This document shows positions 10,301 to 21,054 of a DNA stretch of 64,000 nt, one piece after another. Positions within the stretch are counted from its first letter, which is position 1. Each line of letters begins with the position of its first letter. The notes under the pieces were generated by a model. That model was not told the DNA's origin. It was given only the letters and a program-made list of their open reading frames with translations, and searched no databases. This DNA is from Sternotherus odoratus (lineage: Eukaryota > Chordata > Testudines > Kinosternidae): the NCBI GenBank assembly GCA_032164245.1, contig JAVMKO010000006.1, positions 106,471,450 to 106,535,449 of the forward strand, read 5' to 3'. A program made the translations under genes and the position numbers.

Positions 10301-13300
10301 GTCCCGGGGGGGGGGGGGGGGGGGCGGCGCGCTGGTGGTGGGGGGGCACTGGGCGTGGGGGGGCTGTCCCGTTTCCCAATGGTTCCTGTTACTCGCCTCA
10401 GGTCTCCTAGTCCGAAGAGCAAACACAAAGCCAAGGAGAAGAAGAGGAAGAGGTAAGAGTCCAGCGTGTCCAGCTAGCCCCTTCCTGCACCCCCCTCCTG
10501 TGCCCCCCGCCTGCACCCTCCCATGCTGCGGCCAGCCCCCTTCTCGCCCTGCGCTCTCCAATTCCCCCCCCCCCCCCGCATGTGCTTCCCATACTGCCCA
10601 CCCCCCAGGGCAGGTGATACTCCCCCTAACCCGCCACGTGCCCTCAGATCCACCAGCGAGTCGGCGTCCCAGAAGGGCCGAAGAGGTCGCTCGTCCTCTC
10701 CAGACTCTTCCTCCTCCTCGGACAGCTCGCGGAGCAGGTAGGCCCCCCGCCGGGTGGGGATGAGGTGTGGGGCCTTAAAGGCTTCCTAACGCCCAGGGAC
10801 GGGGGAGGGTGTTGCTGCTCGCGGTGACCTCTGATCCTTTGCTTTGGCCCCCCCAGGTCCCGGAGCATCACCACCCAGAAACGGGCCCCCCGGCCTAGCG
10901 TGACCCCTCCCGCGCCGCCGCGGAGGAGGGCTGACCCCGAGGGTGCCCCGAAGGATGCCCCCAAGAGAGATCGCTCCATGTCCCCCGAAGTCAGCCGGCG
11001 TGCCCAGAGCGGCAGCCCCCGAGAGAGTCGAGATAAGCGGGAGGTGAGTGACGGGGGCTGGGAGCCAGGACTCCTGGGGTCTCTTTGCAGCTCTGGGAAG
11101 GGAGTGGGGTCTGGTGGGTTAGAGCGGGTGTTGTACTTATAATCCTGCCCAGAATCGTTTCAGGGGGAATAAGGCAAAATGCCACATTTATCAGTAATCC
11201 ATGTAATACTCAACACTGTATCGTATGCATATGAACACACACAGACACACACACACACACACACTCACACACACAGGCAAAATGCCACATTTATCAGTAA
11301 TCCATGTAATACTCAACACTGTATCGTATGCATATGAACACACACACACACACACGCACACACACACACTCAGCCCCCGTTCATTCAACAGGGCCTTTGA
11401 TTACACAGTGGGGGGAAGATCTTATTCTTCTCCTAACAGACATTTTTCTTCTATCTTGTTTTATCCGACCTACCTTAAGGGCTAGAACATATCACCAAAG
11501 TTCAACACAGAGCTTCTAACACAAGATTATATGGAAAGTTAACACACAAGTCATACAAAAGTTATACAAAAATGCAGAGATTTATCTGGGGGGGTGGGCT
11601 GGGAGCCAGGACTCCTGGGTTCTCTCCCCAGCTCTGGGAGGGGAGTGGGGTCTGGTGGGTGAGAGCAGGGGGGCTGGGGGTGTGGGTTGAAGGCTATGCA
11701 CTAGCGGCTCTCTCTTCCCCTCCCACAGAAGCCGTCCTCTCGGCGCTCCCCCCGCCAGTGTTCCTCCTCCCCCTCGCCGGTCTCCGAGGGGAAGCAGAAG
11801 GACAAGGATCGCTCCCGGCAACCAGAGCACAAATCCACCCCTGCCCCACCCTTGGAGCGTGAACCCCGCCCCCAGCGCCGCTCCCCGTCCCCCGAGCCTG
11901 CCCGGGAGAGGGCCTCGTCCGGCCACAAGCGCCCACCCTCCAAGGAGACCAAGTCCCCCGGTTCCTCCTCCCCGCCCCCCAAAAAGCCAGTGGCTGATCG
12001 CACCAAGAGCCCTTCCCTAGGGGCTGCCCCCTCAGCACCGGGCACAACCCGGAAGGGCCCCTCCCCCCGGCCATCCCGCTCCGGCTCCGAGAGCGATGAA
12101 GACTCCTCCTCCTCTTCCCCTGAGCGGGATAAGCCGGCCCCGAGCAGGCAAGAGAAGTCCCGGGGCTCCCAGCGCCGGGACCGCTCCAGTTCCTCTCCGG
12201 AGCCCTCCCAGCCTGCTAAGGTTGCTCCCAAGTCCTCGTCCCGGCGGGAGCGATCCGGCACCCCAGCAAAGAGCGCCAAAACCCGCTCCCTCTCAAAGAG
12301 AGAGGCCAAGTCCCGCTCCCGGACGCCCCCTTCCCGCAGGGAGCGTTCCCGCACCCCGCCCCGCCGGGGAGGCCGTTCCCGCACCCCGCCCCGCCGGGGG
12401 GCCCGCTCTCGCACGCCTCCGAGACGGGGCCGGTCCCGTTCCCGAAGCCCGCAGTGGAGAGGCAGGTCTCGGAGCCCCCAGAGGTGGGGGAGGTCCCGTT
12501 CCCGCACTCCGCCCAGGTGGGGCAAATCCCGTACACCCCAGAGGAGGGGGAGATCTCGCAGTCCTCAACGGCGAGGGTGGTCCCGCTCCAGGACACCCCA
12601 GAGGCCTGGCTGGTCTAGGAGCCGGAACACGAGGCGGGGTCGATCTAGAACCCCTCCCCGGCGAGGCAGGTCCCGGTCTAGAACCCCACCCCGGCGAGGC
12701 AGGTCCCGGTCTAGAACCCCACCCCGGCGAGGCAGGTCCCGGTCTAGGACCCCTCCCCGGCGAGGCAGGTCCCGGTCTAGGACCCCACCCCGGCGAGGCA
12801 GGTCCCGGTCTAGGACCCCTCCCCGGCGAGGCAGGTCCCGGTCTAGGACCCCTCCCCGGCGAGGCAGGTCAGGGTCTTCTCCCAGGCGGGAGAAATCCCT
12901 GATTTCCGCCAGGAGGAGCCGGTCTGGGTCATCAGCCGAGCGGAGGAAGAAATCCAGGCTGCCCCTGCGGAGGAGCCGGTCGGACTCGTCGCCAGACGTG
13001 AAGCAGAAATCCAGGAAAGTGTCAAGACGCAGCCGCTCCACTTCGTCCCCTCGGCCCCAGAAGAAATCCAGATCATCGCCCCGCAGGAGCCGCTCTGGCT
13101 CATCCCCTCGGCCAAAAAAGAAATCCAGATCATCCCCTCGGAGGAGCCGGTCCGGGTCGTCTCCTGTGCTGAAGAAGAAATCCAGAACACCATCCAGAAG
13201 GAGGAGGAGGAGGTCTGGATTGTCTCCAGCACGCAAAAAGAAATCCAGAACACCACGTAGAAGAAGCCGGTCTGGATCGTCTCCAGAAGTGAAGAAGAAA

Positions 13301-16300
13301 TCCAGATCACCTCCAAGACGAAGGAGGTCTGGATCTTCTCCACTGGCGAGAAAGAAATCCAGATCATCGCCGAGACGAAGCAGGTCCAGGTATTCGCCAG
13401 TCTTGAAGAAGAAATCTAGATCCCCCCCGAGACGAAGCAGGTCTAGGTATTCGCCAGTGTTGAAGAAGAAATCTAGATCACCCCCAAGACGAAGCCGGTC
13501 TGGGTCCTCTTCAGTGGTGAAGAAGAAATCCAGATCACCGCCTGTGAGAAGCCGATCTCGGTCCTCTCCAGCATTGAGAGAGAAATCTAGATCCCCCCCA
13601 AGACGAAGCAGATCTGGATCATCTCCGGCGGTGAGAGAGAAATCCACATCACCCCCAAGACGAAGCAGGTCGGGATCCTCTCCAATGGTGAGAGAGAAAT
13701 CTAGATCACCCCCGAGACGAAGCAGGTCAGGATCCTCTCCAGTGGTGAGAGAGAAATCCAGATCACCCCCAAGACGAAGCAGATCTGGATCATCTCCAGA
13801 ACAGAGAGAAAAATCCATAACACCACCTGCGAGAGGCAGGTCTGGCGCCTCTCCTGGATTGAAGAAGAAATCCAGTTCTCCTCCAAGGCAAAGTGGGCTT
13901 GGATCTTCACCAGCCGTGGAAGGGAAATCCAGATCTCCAGAGAGAAGGAGATCTGGATCCTCTCCAGAACTGAAGAAGTTGTCTAAGACCTCTCCAAGAC
14001 ATAGCGGTGCTGGGTCTTTTCCAGTGGTGGAAGAGAAATCTAGTTTGCCTCCAAGATGCAGCCAGTCTGGATCCTCACCAGAACTGATGAAGAAATCCAG
14101 ATCGCCGACTGCGAGAGGTAGGTCTGGATCCTCTCCAGAACTAAATGATAAATCTAGCTCACCATTCCCAAGACAAAGCCAATCGAGATCTCCAGAACCA
14201 AAAAAGAAATCCAGATCACCTCCACAATGCGTTAAGCCTGGTGTCTCTCCAGTGGTGAAAGAAAAATCCAGATCTCCCCAGCCATGGCAAAGCCGATCTG
14301 GATCCTCTCCAGAAGTGAGAGAGAAATCCCCATCACCACCCACGAGCGGGTCCTCTGCAGAGCAAGCGAAATCCAGATCGCCTCTCTTGCTGAGCGGTTC
14401 TGGATCATTGTTGACACTGAAAGGGAAATCCAGTTCGCCCCCAAGACGCAGCCGATCCGGATCCTCTCCAGGGTCAGGAAGCAAACTTGGAGCAGTTTCA
14501 AAACCCAGTAGGCCAGTGGTTTCTCCAGAAGCTACACAGCTAGTGAGGATTTTAGCAGGTCAGGTCAAGCCTATGTCTCCTGAGGCAAAAGACAGATATG
14601 GAACGTCCCCAAGAAGGAGCAGGTCGGGGTCGTCCCCTGGCATCCGAGAGAAATCCAGAACACCTCCAAGCAGCTCGGAGTCTTCTCCAGAGAGGGCAGA
14701 AATATCCCAATCACCTGTGAGACGCAGCCGGTCTGGCTCACCCCCCAGGCCGCGAGAGAAGTCCCAATCGCCCCCCAGGCCGCGAGAGAAGTCCCAATCG
14801 CCCCCCAGGCCGCGAGAGAAGTCCCAATCGCCCCCAAGACACAGCAGGTCTGGCTCATCTCCCAGGCCACGAGAGAAATCCCGATCGCCTCCCAGGCCAC
14901 GACAGGAATCCCCAGAGAAATCCCGATCGCCTCCCAGGCCGCGAATGAAATCCCGATCGCCCCCTAGGCCGCGAGAGAAATCCCGATCGCCTCCCAGGCC
15001 ACGACAGGAATCCCCAGAGGAATCCCGATCGCCTCCCAGGCCGCGACAGGAATCCCGATCGCCTCCCAGGCCGCGACAGGAATCCCGATCGCCTCCCAGG
15101 CCACGACAGGAAGCCCGATCGCCTCCCAGGCCACGACAGGAAGCCCGATCGCCTCCCAGGCCACGACAGGAAGCCCGATCGCCTCCCAGGCCACGACAGG
15201 AAGCCCCAGAGAAATCCCGATCGCCTCCCAGGCCGCGACAGGAATCCCCAGAGAAATCCCGATCACCTCCCAGGCCGCGAATGAAATCCCGATCGCCCCC
15301 TAGGCCACGAGAGAAATCCCCAGAGAAATCCCGATCGCCTCCCAGGCCGCGAGAGAAATCCCGATCGCCTCCCAGGCCGCGAGAGAAATCCCGATCGCCT
15401 CCCAGGCCGCGAGAGAAATCCCGATCGCCTCCCAGGCCGCGAGAGAAATCCCGATCGCCTCCCAGGCCGCGAGAGAAATCCCGATCGCCTCCCAGGCCGC
15501 GAGAGAAATCCCGATCGCCTCCCAGGCCGCGACAGGAATCCCCAGAGAAGTCCCGATCGCCTCCCAGGCCACGACAGGAATCCCCAGAGAAGTCCCGATC
15601 GCCTCCCAGGCCGCGAGAGAAGTCCCGATCGCCCCCAAGACACAGCAGGTCTGGCTCATCTCCCAGGCCGCGAGAGAAATCCCAAGAGGAATCCCGATCG
15701 CCTCCCAGGCCGCGAGAGAAATCCCGATCGCCTCCCAGGCCACGACAGGAATCCCCAGAGAAATCCCGATCGCCTCCCAGGCCGCGAGAGAAATCCCGAT
15801 CGCCTCCCAGGCCGCGAGAGAAATCCCGATCGCCTCCCAGGCCGCGAGAGAAATCCCGATCGCCTCCCAGGCCGCGAGAGAAATCCCGATCGCCTCCCAG
15901 GCCGCGAGAGAAATCCCGATCGCCTCCCAGGCCGCGAGAGAAATCCCGATCGCCTCCCAGGCCGCGAGAGAAATCCCGATCGCCTCCCAGGCCGCGAGAG
16001 AAATCCCGATCGCCTCCCAGGCCGCGAGAGAAATCCCGATCGCCTCCCAGGCCGCGAGAGAAATCCCGATCGCCCCCTAGGCCGCGAGAGAAATCCCGAT
16101 CGCCCCCTAGGCCGCGAGAGAAATCCCGATCGCCTCCCAGGCCGCGAGAGAAATCCAGATCCCCCCCCAGGCCACGAGAGGAATCCCGAGAGAAATCCCG
16201 ATCGCCCCCTAGGCCACGAGAGAAATCCAGATCCCCCCCCAGGCCACGAGAGAAATCCAGATCCCCCCCCAGGCCACGAGAGAAATCCAGATCCCCCCCC

Positions 16301-19300
16301 AGGCCACGAGAGGAATCCCGAGAGAAATCCCGATCCCCCCCTAGGCCGCAAGAGAAATCCAGATCCTCCCCCCGGCCACGAGAGGAATCTCTAGAGAAAT
16401 CCCGATCGCCCCCTAGGCCGCGAGAGAAATCCAGATCCCCCCCCAGGCCGCGAGAGAAGTCCCGATCGCCCCCTAGGCCGCGAGAGAAGTCCCGATCGCC
16501 CCCTAGGCCGCGAGAGAAGTCCCGATCGCCCCCTAGGCCGCGAGAGAAGTCCCGATCGCCCCCCAGGCCGCGAGAGAAGTCCCGATCGCCCCCCAGGCCG
16601 CGAGAGAAGTCCCGATCGCCCCCCAGGCCGCGAGAGAAGTCCCGATCGCCCCCCAGGCCGCGAGAGAAGTCCCGATCGCCCCCCAGGCCGCGAGAGAAGT
16701 CCCGATCGCCCCCCAGGCCGCGAGAGAAGTCCCGATCGCCCCCCAGGCCGCGAGAGAAGTCCCGATCGCCCCCCAGGCCGCGAGAGAAGTCCCGATCGCC
16801 CCCCAGGCCGCGAGAGAAGTCCCGATCGCCCCCCAGGCCGCGAGAGAAGTCCCGATCGCCCCCCAGGCCGCGAGAGAAGTCCCGATCGCCCCCCAGGCCG
16901 CGAGAGAAGTCCCGATCGCCCCCCAGGCCGCGAGAGAAGTCCCGATCGCCCCCAAGACGCAGCAGGTCTGGCTCATCTCCCAGGCCGCGAGAGAAATCCC
17001 GATCTCCTGTGAGGTATGGCAGTTCCGGCTCATTTCTGAGATCTAGAGAGAAATCCAGATCTCCCACAAGGTACAGCACATCTGGCTCGTCCCTAAGACT
17101 TCGAGAGAAATCCAGGTCCCCTCCAAGGCGTGGCAGGTCCGGCTCATCCCCGAGACCTCGAGAGAAGCTGGGGGCGTCTCCCAGAAGCAGCCGCTCTGGG
17201 TCATCTCCAGAGAGACCCCGGGGCCCGACGAGGCGTGGCCGGTCCACCTCTCCTTCCAGAAGGGGGAAGTGGAGATCTTCCCTGCGCCGAGGAAGATCCG
17301 GGTCGTCGCCCCGGAGAACCCGGTCCCGCTCCATCTCCAGACGAGGCAAATCGAGAAGCTCCCTGCGGAGGGACCGATCCGTCTCATCGCCCGGCAGGAG
17401 CCGCTCGAGATCCGCCTCGCGATTCTCCCGCCGCCGGGAGCGCTCGCCGTCCTCTCCCCGCCGCAGTAGATCCCGCACGCCGCCCCGCCGAGCCCGAGCG
17501 GGGTCCTCCCCCCGACGCCGCGGCTCCCGGCAGCCCCGCTCCCGCTCCCCGCCGAAACTGGACGTCTCCCGCACCCCGGCCTCGTCCTACCGCGGCCGCT
17601 CGAAGGCGTCGCCGGCCAGGCCCGGCTCGGGCTCACCGAAACGAGCCGGGAGGAGGTCCCGTTCGCCGCCGGTGCTGGAGAAATACCCCAAAGTGGGAGC
17701 GCCCGAGAAGACCGCGCCAGGCAGAGCCGAGAAGACATCGCCCGTGGTGGCAGCGCCCGTCCGGCGCAGCCCGTCCTGCTCCCCGCCGGCGCCGGACGTG
17801 GCCTCCCCCAAAGGCAGGAAAGCCCATTCCCCTGCCCCCAAGATCCACTCACCGGAGGGGGTCCTGGGGGCGGTGAGGAATGGGGGTCCGGCGCCCGCCT
17901 GGTCCCTGAACTCTTGCCCGCCTGCCCCTGGGGGCTCCCCGCCTGCTGGCCGCCTGCCCCCAGCCACAGGGCCGGAGAAGGTTAGATCTTCCTCTTCTTC
18001 CTCTTCATCCTCCTCCCACAAGGTACCCAGCCCCCTGCCTGCCCCACTCCCGGTGCTGCCCCCCAAGGAGGAAGACCGGGAAGGGCCCAAGGTCAAGTCG
18101 GAGCCGCCAGCCCCGGCGGGGCCCGGGGAGTTGCCGGACAAGGCCCGGAGCGGAGCCCCCAAGCCGCTGGTGCCGCTGCCGGGCCCCCCTCGCACCCCGT
18201 CCAAAGAGAAGAGGAGCTCGTCCAGCTCCTCGTCGTCTTCGTCCTCGTCTTCGTCCTCCTCCTCCTCCTCTTCCTCCTCCTCCGACTCCAGCTCCAGCTC
18301 CTCCGACTCCAGCCACGACTCCCCGGCGAGCAAGGGGCCTGACCTGGAGACCGCCAAGAAAGAGTGAGTCCCTCGCGGTGACCCCCGTCCTCCCTGCCCC
18401 CCCCCCGGTGACACCCCCCGGCTGCTCCCCGCTGAACACACCCCCCCCCCCGCGGTGTCCCCTGCCTCAGTTTCTCACTCTTCCTGTCTGCAGTCCCCCG
18501 AGTCCGGGGCAGAAGGAGCCGGCCCGCGAGGGGCGCCCCCTGGAGGTGGCCAAGCGGAAACGCCGTTCCCGAAGCTCCAGCAGCTCCAGCAGCAGCTCGA
18601 CGTCGTCTTCGTCCTCCTCTTCCTCCTCCTCCTCGTCGTCCTCCTCCTCCTCCTCCTCTTCGTCGTCTTCGTCCTCCTCCTCCTCCTCCTCCTCGTCCTC
18701 CTCCCCGAAGCCGGGGCCCCAGCCGCAGCCCAAGGCGGCCCCCAAGAAGCCCTCGCCCGAGCAGAGGCGGTAAGTGTGGGGCGTTGGCCCGGACGCCGGG
18801 GTCCCCCTTTCCCCCCAGGGAGCCGGCGCGCCGCTGGCTCCCCTGTCCTGTCTCACCTGCCGCCCCCTCTCCCCCCCCCCCCCCCCACAGCTCCCGGAGC
18901 CCCCGGAAGCCGATCGACTCCCTGCGCGACTCGCGCTCCCTCAGCTACTCCCCGGCCGAGCGCCGCCGGCCCTCCCCCCCGGAGCCGCCCCCCGCCCAGC
19001 GGGACCGGCACAGGTAGGTGTCTTCTGGGACCCCCCCCCCGGGACCAGCTGGAGGCGGGGGGCAGGCTGAGGAGCGGGGCAGGGGGGAATCGGGCGCCTG
19101 GGAGGGTTGGGGAGGGGGCATGCGGATCAGATCTGGGGGCCCCACTGACCCTCCCCTTACCCGGCGCCCCCCTCTCAGTGACAAACCCTCCCAGAGGAGC
19201 CGAGGAACCACCAGCCGCTCCCCGGGTCGCAAGCGCAGGCGGGAAACGCCCAGCCCCCCCCACGCCGCCCGTCGTCGAGCGTCCCGGTATGAGGGGGCTG

Positions 19301-19639
19301 AGACGGGGGCGAGATGGGCCTATGGGTCTGATCTGGGGGGGCTGGGAGAGGGCAGGAGACCAGGGTAGGTGGGGCCGATGAGGGGCAGGATACCAAGGGG
19401 CTGATCTGGGAGGGGGTGGGGTGCCGGGGGGGGGCTGGACAGGGCGGGATACTGGGGTACCTAGGCCCATGGGCCTGGTCTGGGGGGCGGGCTACTTTAG
19501 TAAACGGGCTCCTCAGGCTGATTTGGGGGAGGAGGCGGGAGACCGGGGTAGATGAGCCATTGGGGGCTGCATTCCCCCCTTTCCCCACCAGGGGGCAGAC
19601 AGTAACCCCTCCCCCCCTCTCCTTTTCAGGTCACCCTAG
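1346..19639 (+). CDS. SRRM2: SRRM2, serine/arginine repetitive matrix protein 2 (13 3'-terminal coding exons)
   Basis: SRRM2 is a very large RS-rich nuclear-speckle scaffold and spliceosome-associated protein. Exons read with GT-AG junctions and consistent phase: 1346-1456, 1653-1826, 4352-4429, 10006-10068, 10242-10274, 10402-10452, 10648-10737, 10857-11043, 11729-18363, 18494-18769, 18891-19013, 19179-19286 and 19630-19639 (stop TAG 19637-19639). Diagnostic segments: IQEKVATFR in the first exon; THQLAEANEKKNERLRAAFG and YVDGSSFDPNRRA in the second; LVRESSSSRSPSPKQKKKKK in the third; RRERKKSSKKKKHR in the fourth; RSPRKPIDSLRDSRSLSYSP near the end; a final RSP before the stop, as in the human protein. 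The cwf21-type N-terminus (roughly the first 85 residues) lies left of the window. About 2,645 residues are encoded here, close to the human total once the missing start is added. Internal repeats differ strongly from mammals. Confidence 0.96.
1814..4166 (+). repeat. 52/58-bp minisatellite copying an SRRM2 exon end and its 5' splice site
   Basis: About 44 tandem copies start in the last 13 bases of the SRRM2 exon ending at 1826 and fill the following intron to about 4,166. Early units are mostly 58 bp (with TGTGTGTGGGGCCGG); later units are mostly 52 bp (with GATGGGCTGTGTCCGG). Every unit contains CAGTACAG/GTACCG, the authentic exon-intron boundary (exon ends 1826, donor GT 1827-1828). Unit lengths are not multiples of 3, yet no stop occurs in any plus frame, so read-through would stay open. 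Confidence 0.95.
4430..4735 (+). repeat. Tandem SINE-head units (tRNA-like, about 72-76 bp)
   Basis: Four plus-strand units of the family reading GGGAGCCAGGACTCCTGGG, TTCTCTCCCCAGCTCTGGG and GGGTTAGAGCAGG. The same family recurs at many places in the window in both orientations. The TTAGAGC and GGTTCTCTCC segments resemble Pol III A and B boxes of a MIR-type tRNA-derived head. The units lie in the SRRM2 intron just left of the LTR element. Confidence 0.85.
4757..5591 (-). repeat. 3' LTR of the retroelement
   Basis: The left-hand 835-bp LTR is offset by a constant 4,374 bp from the right copy at both ends, with no visible indel or substitution between them. It is flanked on its outer side by the ccctc target duplication. 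Confidence 0.9.
5337..5542. repeat. 102-bp tandem duplication inside the LTR
   Basis: Two diverged copies, starting near 5337 and 5439, share GAGCAGGTG, CAAAGTCTGGCTTC, GGGGAGGAAATGCA-type and GAATGACAAAAGA segments. The same pair occurs in the other LTR (+4,374). Enhancer-like duplications of this kind are common in retroviral U3 regions; the function here is inferred. Confidence 0.8.
5914..6465 (-). pseudogene. Envelope-like remnant of the LTR element
   Basis: A 183-codon open stretch just inside the 3' LTR, the envelope position. It has at least six N-x-S/T sequons, an early CLVC motif, and near its end a QNRL segment followed by a CC pair, resembling the layout of retroviral transmembrane subunits. 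The frame appears to extend somewhat upstream of its first Met. It stops soon after the CC pair, so no membrane anchor or cytoplasmic tail is present. It is read as a truncated, non-functional remnant. Confidence 0.55.
7239..9131 (-). CDS. Long unrecognised ORF of the LTR element (about 630 aa)
   Basis: An uninterrupted frame of about 630 codons occupies the gag position. Its first ATG (9131-9129) straddles the LTR/primer-site junction: the A is the last LTR base. The product is acidic and Ser/Glu/Val-rich, with a short tandem KVNEQVKVNEQVEV near residues 200-215 and little predicted order in the middle. A C-terminal stretch rich in Trp, Leu and Tyr looks more folded. I see no zinc knuckle (CCHC), protease DSG/DTG motif or polymerase motif. 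It could be a divergent gag-like protein or an acquired ORF; I do not recognise the family. An intact frame over 1.9 kb fits the young age suggested by the LTRs. Confidence 0.6.
   Translation of the reverse strand: MASRTGRKGVGPCPWHAADHACDETEQFQHLQFHPLSSQNSTDLKLDCSLQPQCTETGESMSLAHKLLCQMIVELDSIKKTEKLRPDECKSEDVSTVLFSMLSKALDLCSVLHGGTMFAAKQAAPSSPKEGGNSCLSGEGFSKCLSVQESHLPVNKVPECLPNVSEVSVELDTVQEELIGQERVSLKQVKVNEQVKVNEQVEVLTVERKSEIILPSTACKSEPEKSSSVSVGSVPLSVRGIDLPMEEATSVSRQLSVCWDKGSEIPGCVSSEGECVSESSLSGQQTKGAFQMVENSVVSELVVDSAKAQKGNSSEFVSAGEEGSITSFNLVNVLARSQRPDDSGACILPAASVVQQKGDLGMLPTTSFTTESKEEEIPELVSGKGEKNDSSLLSSQSVSLPERGFCRNHPDGPKMIRDVSKAQKESVIAQESIPWEQALGEGGKNGISVSGELFPKEVPEGKMCKQSAAVKKCESDLIGDSFEEELGQPYNQVAVFNQFDGETKLFREKCLHADSASEQSVFQVKRGGAISPIRMQGMRDIISSLNTLNVTCSLLGNLTSDPLWKQKWVKKGQWNFETSLLMIAWKLGSAYGDANYLAEWGVLHISQEILLSKRRASFVPSGQGGKELIL
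9113..9130 (-). other. Primer-binding site candidate
   Basis: Immediately inside the 5' LTR the minus strand reads TGGCGTCACGAACAGGG. TGG is the complement of a tRNA CCA end, and CGAACAGGG is shared with the tRNA-Lys3-type site of other retroviruses, although the middle differs. Zero spacing from the LTR is typical. The priming tRNA cannot be named with certainty. Confidence 0.7.
9131..9965 (-). repeat. 5' LTR of the retroelement
   Basis: The right-hand 835-bp LTR is the 5' LTR because the element reads on the minus strand. A minus-strand TATA-like CTATATAG lies near its inner end (about 9208-9217), so transcription would start close to the interior. It contains a (CA)9 tract and a 102-bp tandem duplication. 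The first interior bases form the primer-binding site. Confidence 0.9.
11205..11385. repeat. Tandem duplication with (CA)n in SRRM2 intron
   Basis: Two copies of a segment of roughly 100 bp (containing AATGCCACATTTATCAGTAA and CGTATGCATATGAACACAC), each ending in a CA-dinucleotide run. It lies in the intron before the giant SRRM2 exon. Confidence 0.85.
11590..11690 (+). repeat. Single SINE-head unit in SRRM2 intron
   Basis: One unit of the GGGAGCCAGGACTCCTGGG family, same orientation as SRRM2, 40 bp upstream of the giant exon's acceptor region. A partial unit also follows the preceding exon (about 11,058-11,130). Confidence 0.8.
11729..18363 (+). CDS. SRRM2: Giant RS-domain exon of SRRM2 (2,211 codons)
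   Basis: A single exon from acceptor cccacag/AAG to donor GA/GTGAGT, phase 0 in and phase 2 out. It encodes, in order: a Ser/Pro/Lys-rich region; an RSRTPPRRG block (36-bp repeats around 12,650-12,880); a long series of SRSGSSP..KKSR units as in other vertebrates; a greatly expanded RSPPRPREKS block (14,735-16,950); RS/RRS units; and a proline-rich tail ending in poly-Ser (18,216-18,310). Human SRRM2 also has one giant exon of about this size. The 10-residue expansion replaces most of the more varied sequence found there. Confidence 0.95.
12650..12880 (+). repeat. 36-bp coding repeat, RSRTPPRRG units
   Basis: Six to seven nearly identical 36-bp units (CCCCGGCGAGGCAGGTCCCG core) encode SRTPPRRGRSR. 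The same motif (SRTPARRGRSR) is repeated in human SRRM2, so this block is ancestral in kind. Confidence 0.9.
14735..16950 (+). repeat. 30-bp coding minisatellite, about 70 RSPPRPREKS units
   Basis: Tandem 30-bp units (core CGATCGCCTCCCAGGCCGCG followed by AGAGAAATCC) encode RSPPRPREKS. Variants include GACAGGAATCC (RQES) and CCCCAGAGAAATCC insertions. Runs around 15,780-16,070 and 16,460-16,940 are almost base-identical. Frame is kept throughout because units are multiples of 3. Each unit places Ser next to Pro (SPP), a context for proline-directed or SR-protein kinases. Confidence 0.95.
18570..18712 (+). repeat. Poly-serine tract of SRRM2 C-terminal region
   Basis: TCC/TCG/AGC/TCT codons encode about 45 almost uninterrupted Ser residues after AKRKRRSRSS, matching the long poly-Ser block before the conserved RSPRKPIDSL segment in human SRRM2. 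A shorter poly-Ser tract sits at 18,216-18,310 in the preceding exon. Confidence 0.9.
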
Positions 19640-20795
19640 CCGCCGGCTCCGCCCACCCTCCAGCAGCAGCGCCCTCTAGCGGGGGCTCCGGCAGCAGCCT
19701 CCTCCCCTTCCCTCCCTCATTGGTCGGCGGCTACGTCCCGCCCCCTCGGCTGCCGGGGCCCCGCCCCGTTGTGACTCGAATCTCGTTTTTTTCCCATGTG
19801 AGCGTTTCAGTTTTTTCTCTTCTGTGAGTTTTACCGATAAAAAAAACCCGACGAAACTTCTGTGTTTTGAGACCGGGGGGGGGGGGGGGGGGCGGTTGTT
19901 TGGGTTGATTTAGACAAAAAATGGTTCAAGAGGAAAAGATGAAAAAAAGTGGGGGGTGGGGCGGGATTTGGGGGTGGGAAGCGGAACGGCCGGTTTGATT
20001 TAGCGTTTCTCAGTCGGGCGGCGGGAGAGAATGGCATGTGTCCCCCTACATTTCTGAGGTGCATCGCCCCTCTTTAAAGCACCCCCAATTTTCAGGGGGT
20101 GCATCCCTTCAGATCTGGGGTCTAGCTCACCCCCTTCTGTGGCAGCCCCCCAAATGTGAGGGGGTAGATTGTTCCCCTTTCACTGGCAGCAGCTTCAGAG
20201 TCTCATTGGTAGCACCCCAAATTTCCAGGCCCGTATCCCCCTTCCCAGCCCCCCCCCAAATTACTCTGAGGGGGCAAGGAGGTGATTTGAGTTCTCCTTG
20301 CCGTTAAAATGTTGGGGAGCACCTCTTCCGGGTCACTGGGGGGGTTCTTGGTATTGGTATTTGGGGGGGATGTAATCAGCAGCAACCCTGAGTTTTAGGG
20401 CATAATCTACTCTCCTCCCCAGAGCCCCCCCCCAAAATTAGACTCCTTTTTCGGGGAATGTATGTACTGTCCGTTGGGGCACCTCTTCTGATGGGGGAGA
20501 GGCAGAGTTGGGGCTCCCTGGACCCCCCAATAAAAGGCACATGGGGGGCTCTTTGTACCCCATTACAGCAGTTTGGGGGCACCGTCAGCAGAGCCCGGAC
20601 CGTAGCGGTCTTGGAGGGAGAGTGGCTGGGCCGCGGGCCCCACGGTTTGGGGGGGGGAGGAGCCGGCTGAGAAACCCTAAATCGAAGGGCAGATTTGGGG
20701 GCGGGGGGGCGGGGCAGAGAATTTTCTTCACGTTTCTTAAAGCGTTTAATTTTTTTTAATCTGTACAGCAAGGAGACTTTTCTGTGAAATAAACC
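19640..20795 (+). other. SRRM2: SRRM2 3' UTR and candidate poly(A) signals
   Basis: After the stop codon, a GATAAA variant signal at about 19,834 is followed by a T/G-rich stretch, and a canonical AATAAA lies at about 20,785. I cannot tell which is used. Between them (19,870-20,750) are short G- or C-run-rich segments and no coding signal. Confidence 0.5.
19664..19682 (-). promoter_or_regulatory. CTCF-like motif just after the SRRM2 stop codon
   Basis: GCAGCGCCCTCTAGCGG matches the reverse complement of the CTCF core (CCNCTAGAGGGCGCTG). Motif match by eye only. Confidence 0.4.
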
Positions 20796-21054
20796 ACGAA
20801 ATGCAGAGCCTGCGCCCCTCCCTTGCCTGCGTCCGCCCCCGAACCTCCCCCCGGGTGCCATGGGGGGAGCGGGGGGTCCCTTCAGTGAACCCTGTTAGAG
20901 GGGGACAGGCAAGGCCCAGGGGGGCGCCTGAACCTGCTGCCATACCAGCAACAGCCACCAGAGGGGGCAGGGGGACCGGGATGTACCAAGTCCCGCCCTG
21001 CTCTCCCCACCGGTTGGTACAGGCTGGAAAGTCCCATTTCGTTACCCTGCTGCC
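20796..21054. other. Short spacer, nothing recognised
   Basis: Unique-looking GC-rich sequence downstream of SRRM2 with no ORF or repeat that I recognise. Confidence 0.5.

Noticed and set aside
12565..17574. Very long minus-strand ORFs rich in Gly, Asp, Leu and Arg
   Set aside because: Antisense shadows of the SRRM2 RS-domain repeats.
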